Assembly: GCA_025350085.1 (NCBI GenBank)
Contig: JANXYI010000034.1
Coordinates: forward strand, 1 to 6,940
Source: Deltaproteobacteria bacterium
GTDB lineage: Bacteria > Desulfobacterota > Desulfovibrionia > Desulfovibrionales > Desulfovibrionaceae
Direction of reading: 5' to 3'
DNA length: 6,940 nucleotides
This document shows, piece after piece, positions 1-6,686 of the stretch. The notes under the pieces were generated by a model that saw only the letters and a list, made by a program, of their open reading frames with translations, did no database searches and was not told the DNA's origin. Within the stretch, counting starts at the first letter, position 1. The number at the start of each line of letters is the position of its first letter. The position numbers and the translations under genes were made by a program.

Positions 1-825
1 GTGCACACCAAGCTGCATCAGGCGGCCGTGGCCTCGGGCAGGCTGGCCTCCAGCGATCCCAATCTGCAGAACATCCCCGTGCGCACGGAGGAGGGCCGGG
101 CCATCCGCGGCGCCTTCGTGCCCGAGGAAGGCTGGCTGCTCCTGGACGCGGACTACAGCCAGATCGAGCTGCGGGTCGTGGCGGCTCTCGCCCAGGATCC
201 GGTGCTGCTGGGGGCCTTCGAACGGGGCGAGGACATCCACCGCCGCACGGCCTCCGAGGTGATGGCCGTGCCCATGGACGAGGTGACCCCCGAGCAGCGC
301 AGCGCGGCCAAGACCGTGAACTTCGGCCTCCTCTACGGCCAGGGGGCCTACGCCCTGGCGGCCCAGCTGGGCATCAGCCAGAAGGAGGCCAAGGCCTTCA
401 TCGAGCGCTACTTCGAGCGCATGCCCCAGGTGGCCGGGTGGATCGAGGGCACCAAGGAGCAGGCCCTGAAGGAGGGCCTCGTGCGCACGGCCTGGGGCCG
501 CTTCCGCCCCATCCCCGACCTGGAGAGCCCCAACAAGCAGCTCCAGGCCCAGGGCCTGCGGGTGGCTGTCAATACCGTGGTCCAGGGCACGGCAGCCGAT
601 CTCATGCGCCGGGCCATGGTGAAGCTGCATCGCAGTCTGAAGGATTCGGGCCTGCGCACGCGCATGCTGCTCCAGGTCCACGACGAACTGCTGCTGGAGG
701 CCCCGGAGGCCACGGCCAGCGAGGCCGCCGAAATCTTGCGCAGCCTCATGCAGGACGTGGTGCGCCTGCGCGTGCCCCTCAAGGCCGACCTGGGCCTGGG
801 CCTTACCTGGGCTGAAGCGCACTGA
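1..825 (+). CDS. polA: DNA polymerase I, C-terminal polymerase domain (5'-truncated by window)
   Basis: This is the last 274 residues of family A DNA polymerase I, which fills gaps and replaces RNA primers during replication and repair. The first codon (GTG) is an internal valine, matching the VHT..HQA stretch of the Klenow polymerase domain, so the gene begins upstream of the window. Motif A (DYSQIELR) lies at residues 51-58, with the metal-binding Asp at 51. Motif B on the O helix has R100, K104, F108, Y112 and G113. R187, N191 and Q195 match the conserved R..N..Q set. Motif C (VHDE) is at 226-229, with the second catalytic Asp at 228. All catalytic residues are present and the C-terminus (..WAEAH) ends as in the family. 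The usual GRR after motif B reads GRF here (166-168). The 5'-nuclease and 3'-5' exonuclease domains lie outside the window and cannot be judged. The stop is 7 nt before cbiK. Confidence 0.97.
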   Translation: MHTKLHQAAVASGRLASSDPNLQNIPVRTEEGRAIRGAFVPEEGWLLLDADYSQIELRVVAALAQDPVLLGAFERGEDIHRRTASEVMAVPMDEVTPEQRSAAKTVNFGLLYGQGAYALAAQLGISQKEAKAFIERYFERMPQVAGWIEGTKEQALKEGLVRTAWGRFRPIPDLESPNKQLQAQGLRVAVNTVVQGTAADLMRRAMVKLHRSLKDSGLRTRMLLQVHDELLLEAPEATASEAAEILRSLMQDVVRLRVPLKADLGLGLTWAEAH

Positions 826-832
826 CACGACC

Positions 833-1666
833 ATGCAGACCCCACACAGCACCGACACCGCCATCCTGCTCGCCGCCTTTGGCTCGCGCCTGCCCGACGC
901 CTCAGGCGCCCTGGAGCGCATGCGCCAGCGCACCTGCGAGCTGTATCCGGGCTTTCGCGTGGAGACGGCCCTGACCTCGGGCACGGTGCGCCGCCACAAG
1001 GGGCCCCTAAGCCGCCACGGCCGCTCGCCCGAGGACATCCTCAAGGGGCTCGCGCGCGACGGCGTACGCCGCCTGGCCGTGCAGTCCCTGCACGTCATCC
1101 CGGGCGCCGAGTACCAGAGCCTGGAGCGCCTGGTCGAGGCCATGCGCGCCGGGCCGGGGCGCAGCGGCGGCTTTGAGCGCATCGAACTCGGCCGCCCGCT
1201 GCTGGGCAACCGCGCGGACATCCGCCGCGTGGCCCTGACCATCCTGACCGTTCTGCCCCCGGAGCGCGCGCCAAACGAGGCCGTGCTGCTCATGGGCCAC
1301 GGCACGCGCGGCCGCGCCAACGGCGTGTACCAGGACCTGGCCGACGAGTTGCGCGCGCTGGACCCGCTGGTGCTCATCGGTGCGCTGGAGTCCGAGCCGG
1401 GCCTTGCGGCCAAGGTCGACGAGCTGCGGGCGCTCAGCACCCGGCGGGTGCACCTCATGCCGCTGCTCTTTGCCCGCGGGGTCCACGCGCTCCGCGACAT
1501 GGCGGGCGACATGGCCGGAGAGGGCACGAACTCCTGGCAGGCTGGGCTCGCCACTGCGGGCTTCAGCTGCATCTCCCACGTCAAGGGCGCGGGCGAGCAC
1601 GAGGCCCTGGCCGGGATCTGGCTTGAGCATCTTGAGGAGGCCGTGGCCCGGCTGGGCGCCCCCTAA
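833..1666 (+). CDS. cbiK: Sirohydrochlorin cobaltochelatase, CbiK family (cytoplasmic type)
   Basis: The predicted 277-residue protein matches CbiK, an ATP-independent class II chelatase that inserts Co2+ into sirohydrochlorin in the oxygen-independent (early cobalt insertion) cobalamin pathway. The N-terminal half opens with ILLAAFGS (11-18) and a TSG turn (48-50). QSLHVIPGAEY spans 84-94 and holds the active-site Glu (E93). MGHG (154-157) supplies the first metal-binding His (H156). VHLMPLL (206-212) leads to the second, H218, in GVHALRDM. These three correspond to E89, H145 and H207 of Salmonella CbiK. There is no signal peptide, unlike the periplasmic CbiK paralogue known from Desulfovibrio. 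The ATG is 7 nt after polA and has no strong Shine-Dalgarno, so translation may be coupled to polA. The related ferrochelatase activity cannot be excluded from sequence alone. Confidence 0.92.
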   Translation: MQTPHSTDTAILLAAFGSRLPDASGALERMRQRTCELYPGFRVETALTSGTVRRHKGPLSRHGRSPEDILKGLARDGVRRLAVQSLHVIPGAEYQSLERLVEAMRAGPGRSGGFERIELGRPLLGNRADIRRVALTILTVLPPERAPNEAVLLMGHGTRGRANGVYQDLADELRALDPLVLIGALESEPGLAAKVDELRALSTRRVHLMPLLFARGVHALRDMAGDMAGEGTNSWQAGLATAGFSCISHVKGAGEHEALAGIWLEHLEEAVARLGAP

Positions 1667-1688
1667 GGGGTGAGGGGTTCCTGGTGCC

Positions 1689-1708
1689 GAGGCCTGCAAT
1701 GGGGCCTC
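1689..1708 (+). other. Hairpin in the cbiK-response regulator gap, no T-tract
   Basis: A perfect 6-bp inverted repeat (GAGGCC at 1689-1694, GGCCTC at 1703-1708) encloses an 8-nt loop. It lies 23 nt after the cbiK stop. The sequence after it is C-rich (CCCCTCG), with no T run, so it does not look like an intrinsic terminator. It could still protect an mRNA end or be chance in GC-rich DNA. The rest of the 123-nt gap holds no recognisable RNA gene or riboswitch and no convincing promoter. Confidence 0.3.
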
Positions 1709-1778
1709 CCCCTCGACGAAAGCCTTCTGTTCTGGCATGAACCCCGGAGGCATCATTTTCTGGACCGCAAACAAGAGC

Positions 1779-1784
1779 AAGGAG
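1779..1784 (+). promoter_or_regulatory. Shine-Dalgarno that sets the response regulator start
   Basis: AAGGAG at 1779-1784 sits 5 nt before the ATG at 1790. This decides the start of the receiver protein. The same reading frame stays open back to a GTG at 1670, but that codon has no ribosome binding site and the extra 40 residues do not resemble any receiver N-terminus. Confidence 0.8.
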
Positions 1785-1789
1785 CGGAC

Positions 1790-2179
1790 ATGGCCGAGGA
1801 CATCAAGGTGCTCGTGGTGGATGACGAGGAGCGCTTCCGCAACACCCTGGGCAAGCTCTTAACCTCCCACGGCATGACCGTGACCATTGCCGAGAGCGGG
1901 GCGAGCGCCCTTACCATCCTGCGCAATGAGCCCCACGACATCGTGCTCCTGGACGTGAAGATGCCGGGCATGAGCGGCCAGCAGACCCTGCCGGAGATCA
2001 AGCGCATCGACCCGGACATCGAGGTCATCATCCTGACCGGCCACGCCTCGGTGGACATCGCCGCCGAGATGATGACCCACGGTGGCTCGGACTACCTGCT
2101 CAAGCCCTACCCCATGGACGAACTGCTCGGCATCATCCACATCGCCTACGACCGCCGCAAGACGGCCAAGGGCCTGTAG
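1790..2179 (+). CDS. Stand-alone receiver-domain response regulator (CheY-like)
   Basis: A 129-residue protein made of a single phospho-acceptor receiver domain with no DNA-binding or enzymatic output domain. The fold is visible: VLVVDDEE at 7-14 gives the acidic pair D11/D12. IVLLDVKMPGMSG at 51-63 gives the phosphorylated Asp (D55). The switch Thr is T83 in ILTGH, and DYLLKP at 101-106 gives the aromatic switch Y102 and conserved K105. All residues needed for phosphorylation are present. Such proteins relay phosphate within multistep phosphorelays or act by binding a partner, in the cytoplasm. The cognate histidine kinase is not in the window, so the pathway is unknown. The FAH-family gene starts 8 nt downstream, suggesting co-transcription, though a functional link is only inference. 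Confidence 0.93.
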   Translation: MAEDIKVLVVDDEERFRNTLGKLLTSHGMTVTIAESGASALTILRNEPHDIVLLDVKMPGMSGQQTLPEIKRIDPDIEVIILTGHASVDIAAEMMTHGGSDYLLKPYPMDELLGIIHIAYDRRKTAKGL

Positions 2180-2187
2180 GCCGGGCC

Positions 2188-2964
2188 GTGCGCATCATCC
2201 GCGTCCGCCACAGGGGCCAGGCCTTCTACGCCGCCATCACCAGCCCGGAGAGCGTACGGCCGCTCAACCGCGAGCCGGGCATGCCCGAGGAGATCGCCCT
2301 GGCCGAGCTGGAGCTCCTGCCCCTGGTGCGGCCGAGCAAGATCGTCTGCGTGGGCCTGAACTACCATGACCACGCCCGGGAGCTGGGCCTAAGCGCCCCC
2401 CCGGAGCCCATCCTGTTCCTCAAGCCGCCCTCCTCGGTCATCGGCGCGGGCGACGCCATCGTGCTGCCGGCGGCATCCGAGCGCGTGGACTACGAGGCCG
2501 AGCTGGCCATGGTCATCGGCCGGGCCGCGCACTTTGTGGCCGAGGCCGACGCCGGACGGCACGTCTTCGGCTACACCTGCGCCAACGACGTCACGGCCCG
2601 CGACCTGCAGCAGAAGGACGGCCAGTGGACGCGCGCCAAGGGCTTCGACACCTTCTGCCCCGTGGGGCCGTGGATCGAGACCGACCCGGGCGACGTCCAC
2701 GATTTGGGCCTGCGCGCCGTGGTCAACGGCACCGTGCGCCAGGAGGGCTCCACCGCGGAGATGATCTTCCCGCCGCACCTGCTCGTAAGCTTCATCTCCC
2801 GCATCATGACCCTCTACCCCGGCGACGTGATCCTGACCGGCACCCCGGCGGGCATCGGCCCGCTATTGCCCGGCGACGAGGTCAGCATCGAGATCGACCG
2901 CGTGGGCTTCCTGCTCAACCCGGTGGCCAGCGAAGGCCCGGTGGACCCCTCGGCCATGCAGTAG
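2188..2964 (+). CDS. Fumarylacetoacetate hydrolase (FAH) family protein
   Basis: A 258-residue protein of the FAH superfamily, whose members cleave or isomerise beta-diketo acids (acylpyruvases, oxaloacetate decarboxylases or tautomerases, homoprotocatechuate-pathway isomerases). A short N-terminal region (about 1-50) precedes the catalytic fold. [13 protein letters not shown] at 51-63 carries H60/D61/H62, and FLKPPSS is at 77-83. [10 protein letters not shown] at 102-111 gives metal-ligand glutamates E103 and E105. [10 protein letters not shown] at 132-141 gives the third ligand, D134. [13 protein letters not shown] is at 151-163 and [10 protein letters not shown] at 215-224. The metal site is complete, so the enzyme should be active, but substrate cannot be assigned from sequence. 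The GTG start is chosen because the N-terminus ([14 protein letters not shown]) looks like family members. The next ATG (2281) would remove 31 residues. No strong Shine-Dalgarno is seen, so coupling to the preceding regulator gene is likely. Confidence 0.9.
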   Translation: MRIIRVRHRGQAFYAAITSPESVRPLNREPGMPEEIALAELELLPLVRPSKIVCVGLNYHDHARELGLSAPPEPILFLKPPSSVIGAGDAIVLPAASERVDYEAELAMVIGRAAHFVAEADAGRHVFGYTCANDVTARDLQQKDGQWTRAKGFDTFCPVGPWIETDPGDVHDLGLRAVVNGTVRQEGSTAEMIFPPHLLVSFISRIMTLYPGDVILTGTPAGIGPLLPGDEVSIEIDRVGFLLNPVASEGPVDPSAMQ

Positions 2965-2971
2965 CTCTCCG

Positions 2972-2990
2972 GCCCCGCAGCATTGGGGGC
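2972..2990 (+). terminator. Weak hairpin after the FAH gene, possible terminator
   Basis: GCCCC at 2972-2976 can pair with GGGGC at 2986-2990 around a 9-nt loop, starting 7 nt after the FAH stop. Ten nt later there is only a short TCTTT run (2998-3002). The stem is short and the T-tract poor, so termination would be inefficient at best. Its position just before the rpsB promoter candidate is what makes it worth listing. Confidence 0.28.
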
Positions 2991-3006
2991 AGGTCCATCT
3001 TTCCCC

Positions 3007-3035
3007 TTGCCAAGCGTGCGCGCCCGGCGTAAAAG
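3007..3035 (+). promoter_or_regulatory. Candidate sigma70 promoter for rpsB-tsf
   Basis: TTGCCA at 3007-3012 (5 of 6 to the -35 consensus) and TAAAAG at 3030-3035 (4 of 6 to the -10 consensus) are separated by exactly 17 nt. Transcription would begin around 3042, giving a leader of about 95 nt. The stretch from 3030 to 3055 is visibly more AT-rich than its surroundings. A dedicated promoter is expected here because highly expressed ribosomal genes follow. It has not been mapped experimentally. Confidence 0.6.
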
Positions 3036-3055
3036 CACACGTTTCACAAATCACA

Positions 3056-3114
3056 CGCCCTGGCCACATACTGGGTGCCCCGGATGTTCCGGGGAATGGC
3101 CAAGCGCCAGGGCG
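3056..3114 (+). promoter_or_regulatory. Structured rpsB 5' leader, candidate autoregulatory element
   Basis: Two nested perfect inverted repeats fold the leader. The outer 8-bp stem pairs CGCCCTGG (3056-3063) with CCAGGGCG (3107-3114). The inner 7-bp hairpin pairs CCCCGGA (3078-3084) with TCCGGGG (3088-3094) around a 3-nt loop. Between them, two copies of the self-complementary hexamer TGGCCA (3061-3066 and 3097-3102) can form a 6-bp middle stem that competes with the inner end of the outer stem. The rpsB Shine-Dalgarno (3127-3132) stays outside. In E. coli, S2 represses rpsB-tsf through its mRNA leader, so an S2-binding role is a reasonable inference. I do not claim a match to a known RNA family. 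Confidence 0.5.
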
Positions 3115-3136
3115 GAGGAAAAACCCAGGAGGATCA

Positions 3137-3910
3137 ATGGCTTACGTTACAATGAAGCAGATGCTGGAGACCGGCGTCCACTTCGGGCACCAGACCCGTC
3201 GCTGGAATCCCAAGATGCGCACTTTTATTTTCGGCGCGCGCAACGGAATCCACATCATCGACCTGCAGCAGACCGTGAAGCTGTTCCAGAAGGCGCACGA
3301 CTTCATCGTCGAGAGCGTCGCTTCCGGCGGCAAGATCCTGTTCATCGGCACCAAACGCCAGGCCCAGGAGGCCATCAAGGCCGAGGTGGAGCGCTGCGGC
3401 ATGCACGCCGTGACCCAGCGCTGGATGGGCGGCACCCTGACCAACTTCCAGACCATCAAGAAGAGCATCGACCGCCTGAAGACCCTGGAAGCCATGTTCG
3501 CCGACGGCACCATCAACAAGTTCCCCAAGAAGGAAATCGTGCAGATGGGCCGCGAAGTGGTCAAGCTGAACGACGCGCTGGGCGGCATCAAGGACATGAC
3601 CGAGGCCCCCAAGGCCGCCTTCATCATCGACCCCAACCGCGAGCACATCGCGGTCAAGGAATGCCGCAAGCTCGGCATCCCGGTGGTGGCCGTGGTGGAC
3701 ACCAACTGCGACCCGGACCTGATCGACTTCGTCATCCCGGGCAACGATGACGCCATCCGCGCCATCAAGCTCTTTGCCACGCACATCGCCGACGCCTGCA
3801 TCGAGGGCGCCGCGGCCCTGAAGGACAACGCCCCTGGCGGCGCCAAGAACGCGCCCAAGGACACCGAAATCGACGCGGCCGCCGAGAAAGCCGCCGCCGA
3901 AGAGGAGTAG
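3137..3910 (+). CDS. rpsB: 30S ribosomal protein S2
   Basis: The 257-residue product is ribosomal protein S2, a late-assembling 30S subunit protein on the solvent side between head and body, needed with S1 for initiation. The N-terminal signature [18 protein letters not shown] spans 10-27, followed by [11 protein letters not shown] at 36-46. [11 protein letters not shown] is at 94-104, and the C-terminal signature [19 protein letters not shown] is at 188-206. It is somewhat longer than E. coli S2 (241 residues) because of an Ala/Glu/Lys-rich tail from about 230 that is probably disordered. The start is fixed by AGGAGG at 3127-3132, four nt before ATG. A second GGAGG lies at 3114-3118, at the foot of the leader stem. 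tsf follows after 3 nt. Confidence 0.99.
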   Translation: MAYVTMKQMLETGVHFGHQTRRWNPKMRTFIFGARNGIHIIDLQQTVKLFQKAHDFIVESVASGGKILFIGTKRQAQEAIKAEVERCGMHAVTQRWMGGTLTNFQTIKKSIDRLKTLEAMFADGTINKFPKKEIVQMGREVVKLNDALGGIKDMTEAPKAAFIIDPNREHIAVKECRKLGIPVVAVVDTNCDPDLIDFVIPGNDDAIRAIKLFATHIADACIEGAAALKDNAPGGAKNAPKDTEIDAAAEKAAAEEE

Positions 3911-3913
3911 ATC

Positions 3914-4537
<624 letters not shown>

Positions 4538-4544
4538 GAAAACA

Positions 4545-4571
4545 AAACGGGCCGCAAGGCCCGTTTCTTTT
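4545..4571 (+). terminator. Intrinsic terminator after tsf
   Basis: A perfect 9-bp stem (AAACGGGCC at 4545-4553 with GGCCCGTTT at 4558-4566) is capped by a GCAA tetraloop of the stable GNRA class. The T-rich stretch TTTCTTTT (4564-4571) overlaps its 3' arm. It begins 7 nt after the tsf stop. This would end the rpsB-tsf transcript, or attenuate it before pyrH. No clear promoter is visible between it and pyrH, so partial readthrough is likely. Confidence 0.87.
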
Positions 4572-4575
4572 GCTG

Positions 4576-4602
4576 GGCCCCACGGCCGGAACAGAAGGGG
4601 CC
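4576..4602 (+). other. GC hairpin upstream of pyrH
   Basis: GGCCCC (4576-4581) can pair with GGGGCC (4597-4602) around a 15-nt loop that contains the palindrome CGGCCG. It lies immediately after the tsf terminator and 32 nt before pyrH. There is no T-tract after it, so it is not a second intrinsic terminator. It may be a leader structure or simply a consequence of high GC. The rest of the tsf-pyrH gap shows no recognisable promoter. Confidence 0.25.
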
Positions 4603-4634
4603 GGGACACACAACCGCCAACGCCAGGAGAGAGA

Positions 4635-5357
4635 ATGGACAGGCTGCGCTACTCACGGGTACTGCTCAAGCTCAGCGGCGAGGCCCTGGCCGGGGAGCAG
4701 CGGTTCGGCATCGAGCCCAAGGCCAGCGGCATCTTCTGCGGCGAGATCGCGGACATAGCAAGCCTGGGCGTGCAGGTGGCGCTGGTCATCGGCGGGGGCA
4801 ACATCTTCCGGGGCATGGCCGCCAGCGAGCAGGGCATGGACCGCGCCCAGGCCGACTACATGGGCATGCTGGCCACGGTGATGAACGCGCTCGCCGTGCA
4901 GGACGCGCTGGAAAAGCTCGGCTGCGACACCCGGGTCATGACCGCCATCGCCATGACCGAGGTGGCCGAGCCGTACATCCGCCGCCGGGCCGTGCGGCAC
5001 CTGGAAAAGGGCCGGGTGGTCATCTGCGCCGCGGGCACGGGCAACCCCTACTTCACCACGGACACCGCCGCCGCGCTGCGCGCCATGGAGCTCAAGTGCG
5101 AGGCCATCCTGAAGGCCACCAAGGTGGACGGCGTGTACGACAAGGACCCCCGCAAACATGCGGACGCGGTGCGCTACGACTCCGTGACCTACATGGAGGC
5201 GCTGGAGAAGCGCCTGGGCGTCATGGACGCCACGGCCATCTCGCTGGCGCGCGACAACCGCCTGCCCATCATCGTCTTCAACCTGTTCGAGCAGGGCAAC
5301 ATCCGCCGGGTCATCCGGGGCGAAACAGTCGGAACCATCGTCGAGGGAGGGAGCTGA
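4635..5357 (+). CDS. pyrH: UMP kinase
   Basis: A 240-residue, homohexamer-forming bacterial UMP kinase of the amino-acid-kinase fold. It phosphorylates UMP to UDP with ATP in cytoplasmic pyrimidine nucleotide synthesis. KLSGE at 12-16 is the ATP-phosphate-binding Lys/Gly motif. GGGNIFRG at 53-60 is the glycine loop. [13 protein letters not shown] at 74-86 is the UMP-site helix, [13 protein letters not shown] at 134-146 the conserved phosphate/UMP loop, and [10 protein letters not shown] at 163-172 the nucleotide-binding motif. Length is normal (E. coli 241). Start choice is supported by AGGAGA at 4625-4630, four nt before the ATG. The gene sits after the tsf terminator and only 1 nt before frr, the conserved pyrH-frr pairing. 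Confidence 0.98.
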   Translation: MDRLRYSRVLLKLSGEALAGEQRFGIEPKASGIFCGEIADIASLGVQVALVIGGGNIFRGMAASEQGMDRAQADYMGMLATVMNALAVQDALEKLGCDTRVMTAIAMTEVAEPYIRRRAVRHLEKGRVVICAAGTGNPYFTTDTAAALRAMELKCEAILKATKVDGVYDKDPRKHADAVRYDSVTYMEALEKRLGVMDATAISLARDNRLPIIVFNLFEQGNIRRVIRGETVGTIVEGGS

Positions 5358-5358
5358 T

Positions 5359-5913
5359 ATGCACGCTGTGATCGAAGACGGGAAAAAGCGCATGGCCGGG
5401 GCCCTTTCCAGCCTGGCCAAGGAATTTGCGCGGCTGCGCACGGGCCGCGCCTCGGTGTCGCTCATCGAGCCCATCATGGCCGACTACTACGGTACGCCCA
5501 CCGCGATCAGCCAGATCGCCTCGCTCTCCGTGCCCGACGCCCGCACCATCACCATCCAGCCCTGGGACAAGGCCGCCTTTGGCGCGGTGGAGAAAGCCAT
5601 CCTGAAGTCCGACCTGGGGCTCAACCCCGTCAACGACGGCAAGATGATCCGCATCAGCATCCCGCCGCTCACCGAGGAGCGCCGCAAGGACTTGGTCAAG
5701 GTGGCCAAGAAGTTCACCGAAGAGGCCAAGGTGGCCGTGCGCAACGTCCGCCGCGACCTGAACGAGCTGCTCAAAAAGCTCCACAAGGACAAGGACATCA
5801 CCGAGGACGAGCAGCGCAGGCTCACCGAGGACGTGCAGAAGCTCACCGACGAGACCATCAAGAAGTGCGACGAGATCTTCGCGGCCAAGGAAAAGGACAT
5901 CCTGGAACTGTAG
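5359..5913 (+). CDS. frr: Ribosome recycling factor
   Basis: The 184-residue product is ribosome recycling factor, which with EF-G splits the post-termination ribosome into subunits. Domain I, a three-helix bundle, is formed by the N- and C-terminal parts; domain II is the middle beta region. RLRTGRAS at 25-32 is the family signature. [13 protein letters not shown] at 59-71 and [12 protein letters not shown] at 101-112 are typical, and RNVRRD at 128-133 carries the arginines required for ribosome binding. Length matches the family (about 185). A GGGAGGGAG Shine-Dalgarno lies at 5345-5353 within the end of pyrH, five nt before the ATG, so pyrH and frr are translated from one transcript. Confidence 0.98.
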   Translation: MHAVIEDGKKRMAGALSSLAKEFARLRTGRASVSLIEPIMADYYGTPTAISQIASLSVPDARTITIQPWDKAAFGAVEKAILKSDLGLNPVNDGKMIRISIPPLTEERRKDLVKVAKKFTEEAKVAVRNVRRDLNELLKKLHKDKDITEDEQRRLTEDVQKLTDETIKKCDEIFAAKEKDILEL

Positions 5914-5918
5914 GGCAA

Positions 5919-6665
5919 ATGAACGAGACGTCTGACGCAACGCCTGTGGCAGTTGGCGGCGTGCCGCAACACGTCGCCATCATCATGGACGGCAACGGCC
6001 GCTGGGCCACCAGCCGGGGCCTGCAAAGAAACGAGGGCCACCGCGCAGGCACCCGCACGGCCAAGGCCGTGGTCACCCGCTGCCGCGAGCTCGGCGTCGC
6101 GCACCTCACGCTGTACACCTTCTCCCGCGAGAACTGGTCCCGGCCGAGGGACGAGGTGGCCCTGATCTTCGACCTGCTGGTGGACTACCTGAACGGGGAA
6201 CTCAAAAACCTGCTGGACCAGGACATCCGCCTCAAGGTCTTTGGGGAGATGGACGATTTGCCCTTCGTCGCCCGGCAGGCGCTTTTGCGCGTCATCCAGA
6301 AGACCGCCGGGTGCACGACCATGACCCTCAACCTGGCGCTGAACTATTCCGGCCGGGAGGAGATCCTGCGCGCGGCCCGCGCCCTCTCGGCCAAGGGCAT
6401 CCAAGGCCAGGCCCTCAGCGAAGAGGCTTTTGCCGCGGAACTGTACACCGCAGGCCAGCCCGACCCGGACCTGATCATCCGCACCAGCGGGGAGCTCCGG
6501 CTGTCCAACTACCTGCTCTTCCAGGCCGCCTACTCCGAGTTCTACTTCACCGAGACCCTCTGGCCGGACTTCGGACCCGAGGAACTGGAGCGCGCCCTGG
6601 CCGACTACCAGGGCCGCCAGCGGCGCTTCGGCAAGACCGGGGCGCAGCTGGAAGCCGACACCTAG
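5919..6665 (+). CDS. uppS: Undecaprenyl diphosphate synthase (cis-prenyltransferase)
   Basis: A 248-residue cis-prenyltransferase that extends farnesyl diphosphate with isopentenyl diphosphate to C55 undecaprenyl diphosphate, the lipid carrier for peptidoglycan and other envelope polymers. MDGNGRWA at 23-30 contains the catalytic Asp (D24). H41 follows in NEGHRAG. FSRENWSRP at 68-76 has S69, N72 and R75. IRTSGELRLSNYLLFQ at 187-202 gives R188, R194 and S196, which bind the diphosphate of IPP. E207 in SEFYF is the Mg2+-linked glutamate. The frame is open upstream to 5865, inside frr, but the ATG at 5919 gives the normal length and is preceded by a modest AGGG five nt after the frr stop, so this start is preferred. 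It is very likely part of the pyrH-frr-uppS transcript. Confidence 0.97.
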   Translation: MNETSDATPVAVGGVPQHVAIIMDGNGRWATSRGLQRNEGHRAGTRTAKAVVTRCRELGVAHLTLYTFSRENWSRPRDEVALIFDLLVDYLNGELKNLLDQDIRLKVFGEMDDLPFVARQALLRVIQKTAGCTTMTLNLALNYSGREEILRAARALSAKGIQGQALSEEAFAAELYTAGQPDPDLIIRTSGELRLSNYLLFQAAYSEFYFTETLWPDFGPEELERALADYQGRQRRFGKTGAQLEADT

Positions 6666-6675
6666 CGCCGCACGC

Positions 6676-6680
6676 GGAGG
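6676..6680 (+). promoter_or_regulatory. Shine-Dalgarno that sets the start of the last gene
   Basis: GGAGG at 6676-6680 is spaced 6 nt from the GTG at 6687. This supports GTG as the start over the in-frame ATG at 6846. The later start would remove the signal peptide and has no comparable upstream site. Confidence 0.75.
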
Positions 6681-6686
6681 TCCCTG

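Noticed and set aside
1659..1670. CCCC-TAA-GGGG hairpin at the cbiK stop codon as a terminator
   Set aside because: The stem is only 4 bp with a 3-nt loop and no T-tract, so it is too weak to call.
1732..1750. Possible sigma54 promoter (TGGCAT...) before the response regulator
   Set aside because: The -24 GG is present but the -12 element reads CCGG instead of TTGC at the required spacing, so the match is not credible.
1670..1789. 40-residue N-terminal extension of the response regulator from a GTG at 1670
   Set aside because: There is no ribosome binding site at 1670, the residues do not resemble a receiver N-terminus, and AAGGAG directly precedes the ATG at 1790.
3036..3057. CACACG direct repeat near the predicted rpsB transcription start
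   Set aside because: Two 6-nt copies 16 nt apart are expected by chance and have no symmetry suggesting an operator.
5865..5918. Upstream ATG for uppS inside frr
   Set aside because: It would overlap frr by 49 nt, adds 18 atypical residues and gives a longer N-terminus than usual. The ATG at 5919 fits family length.
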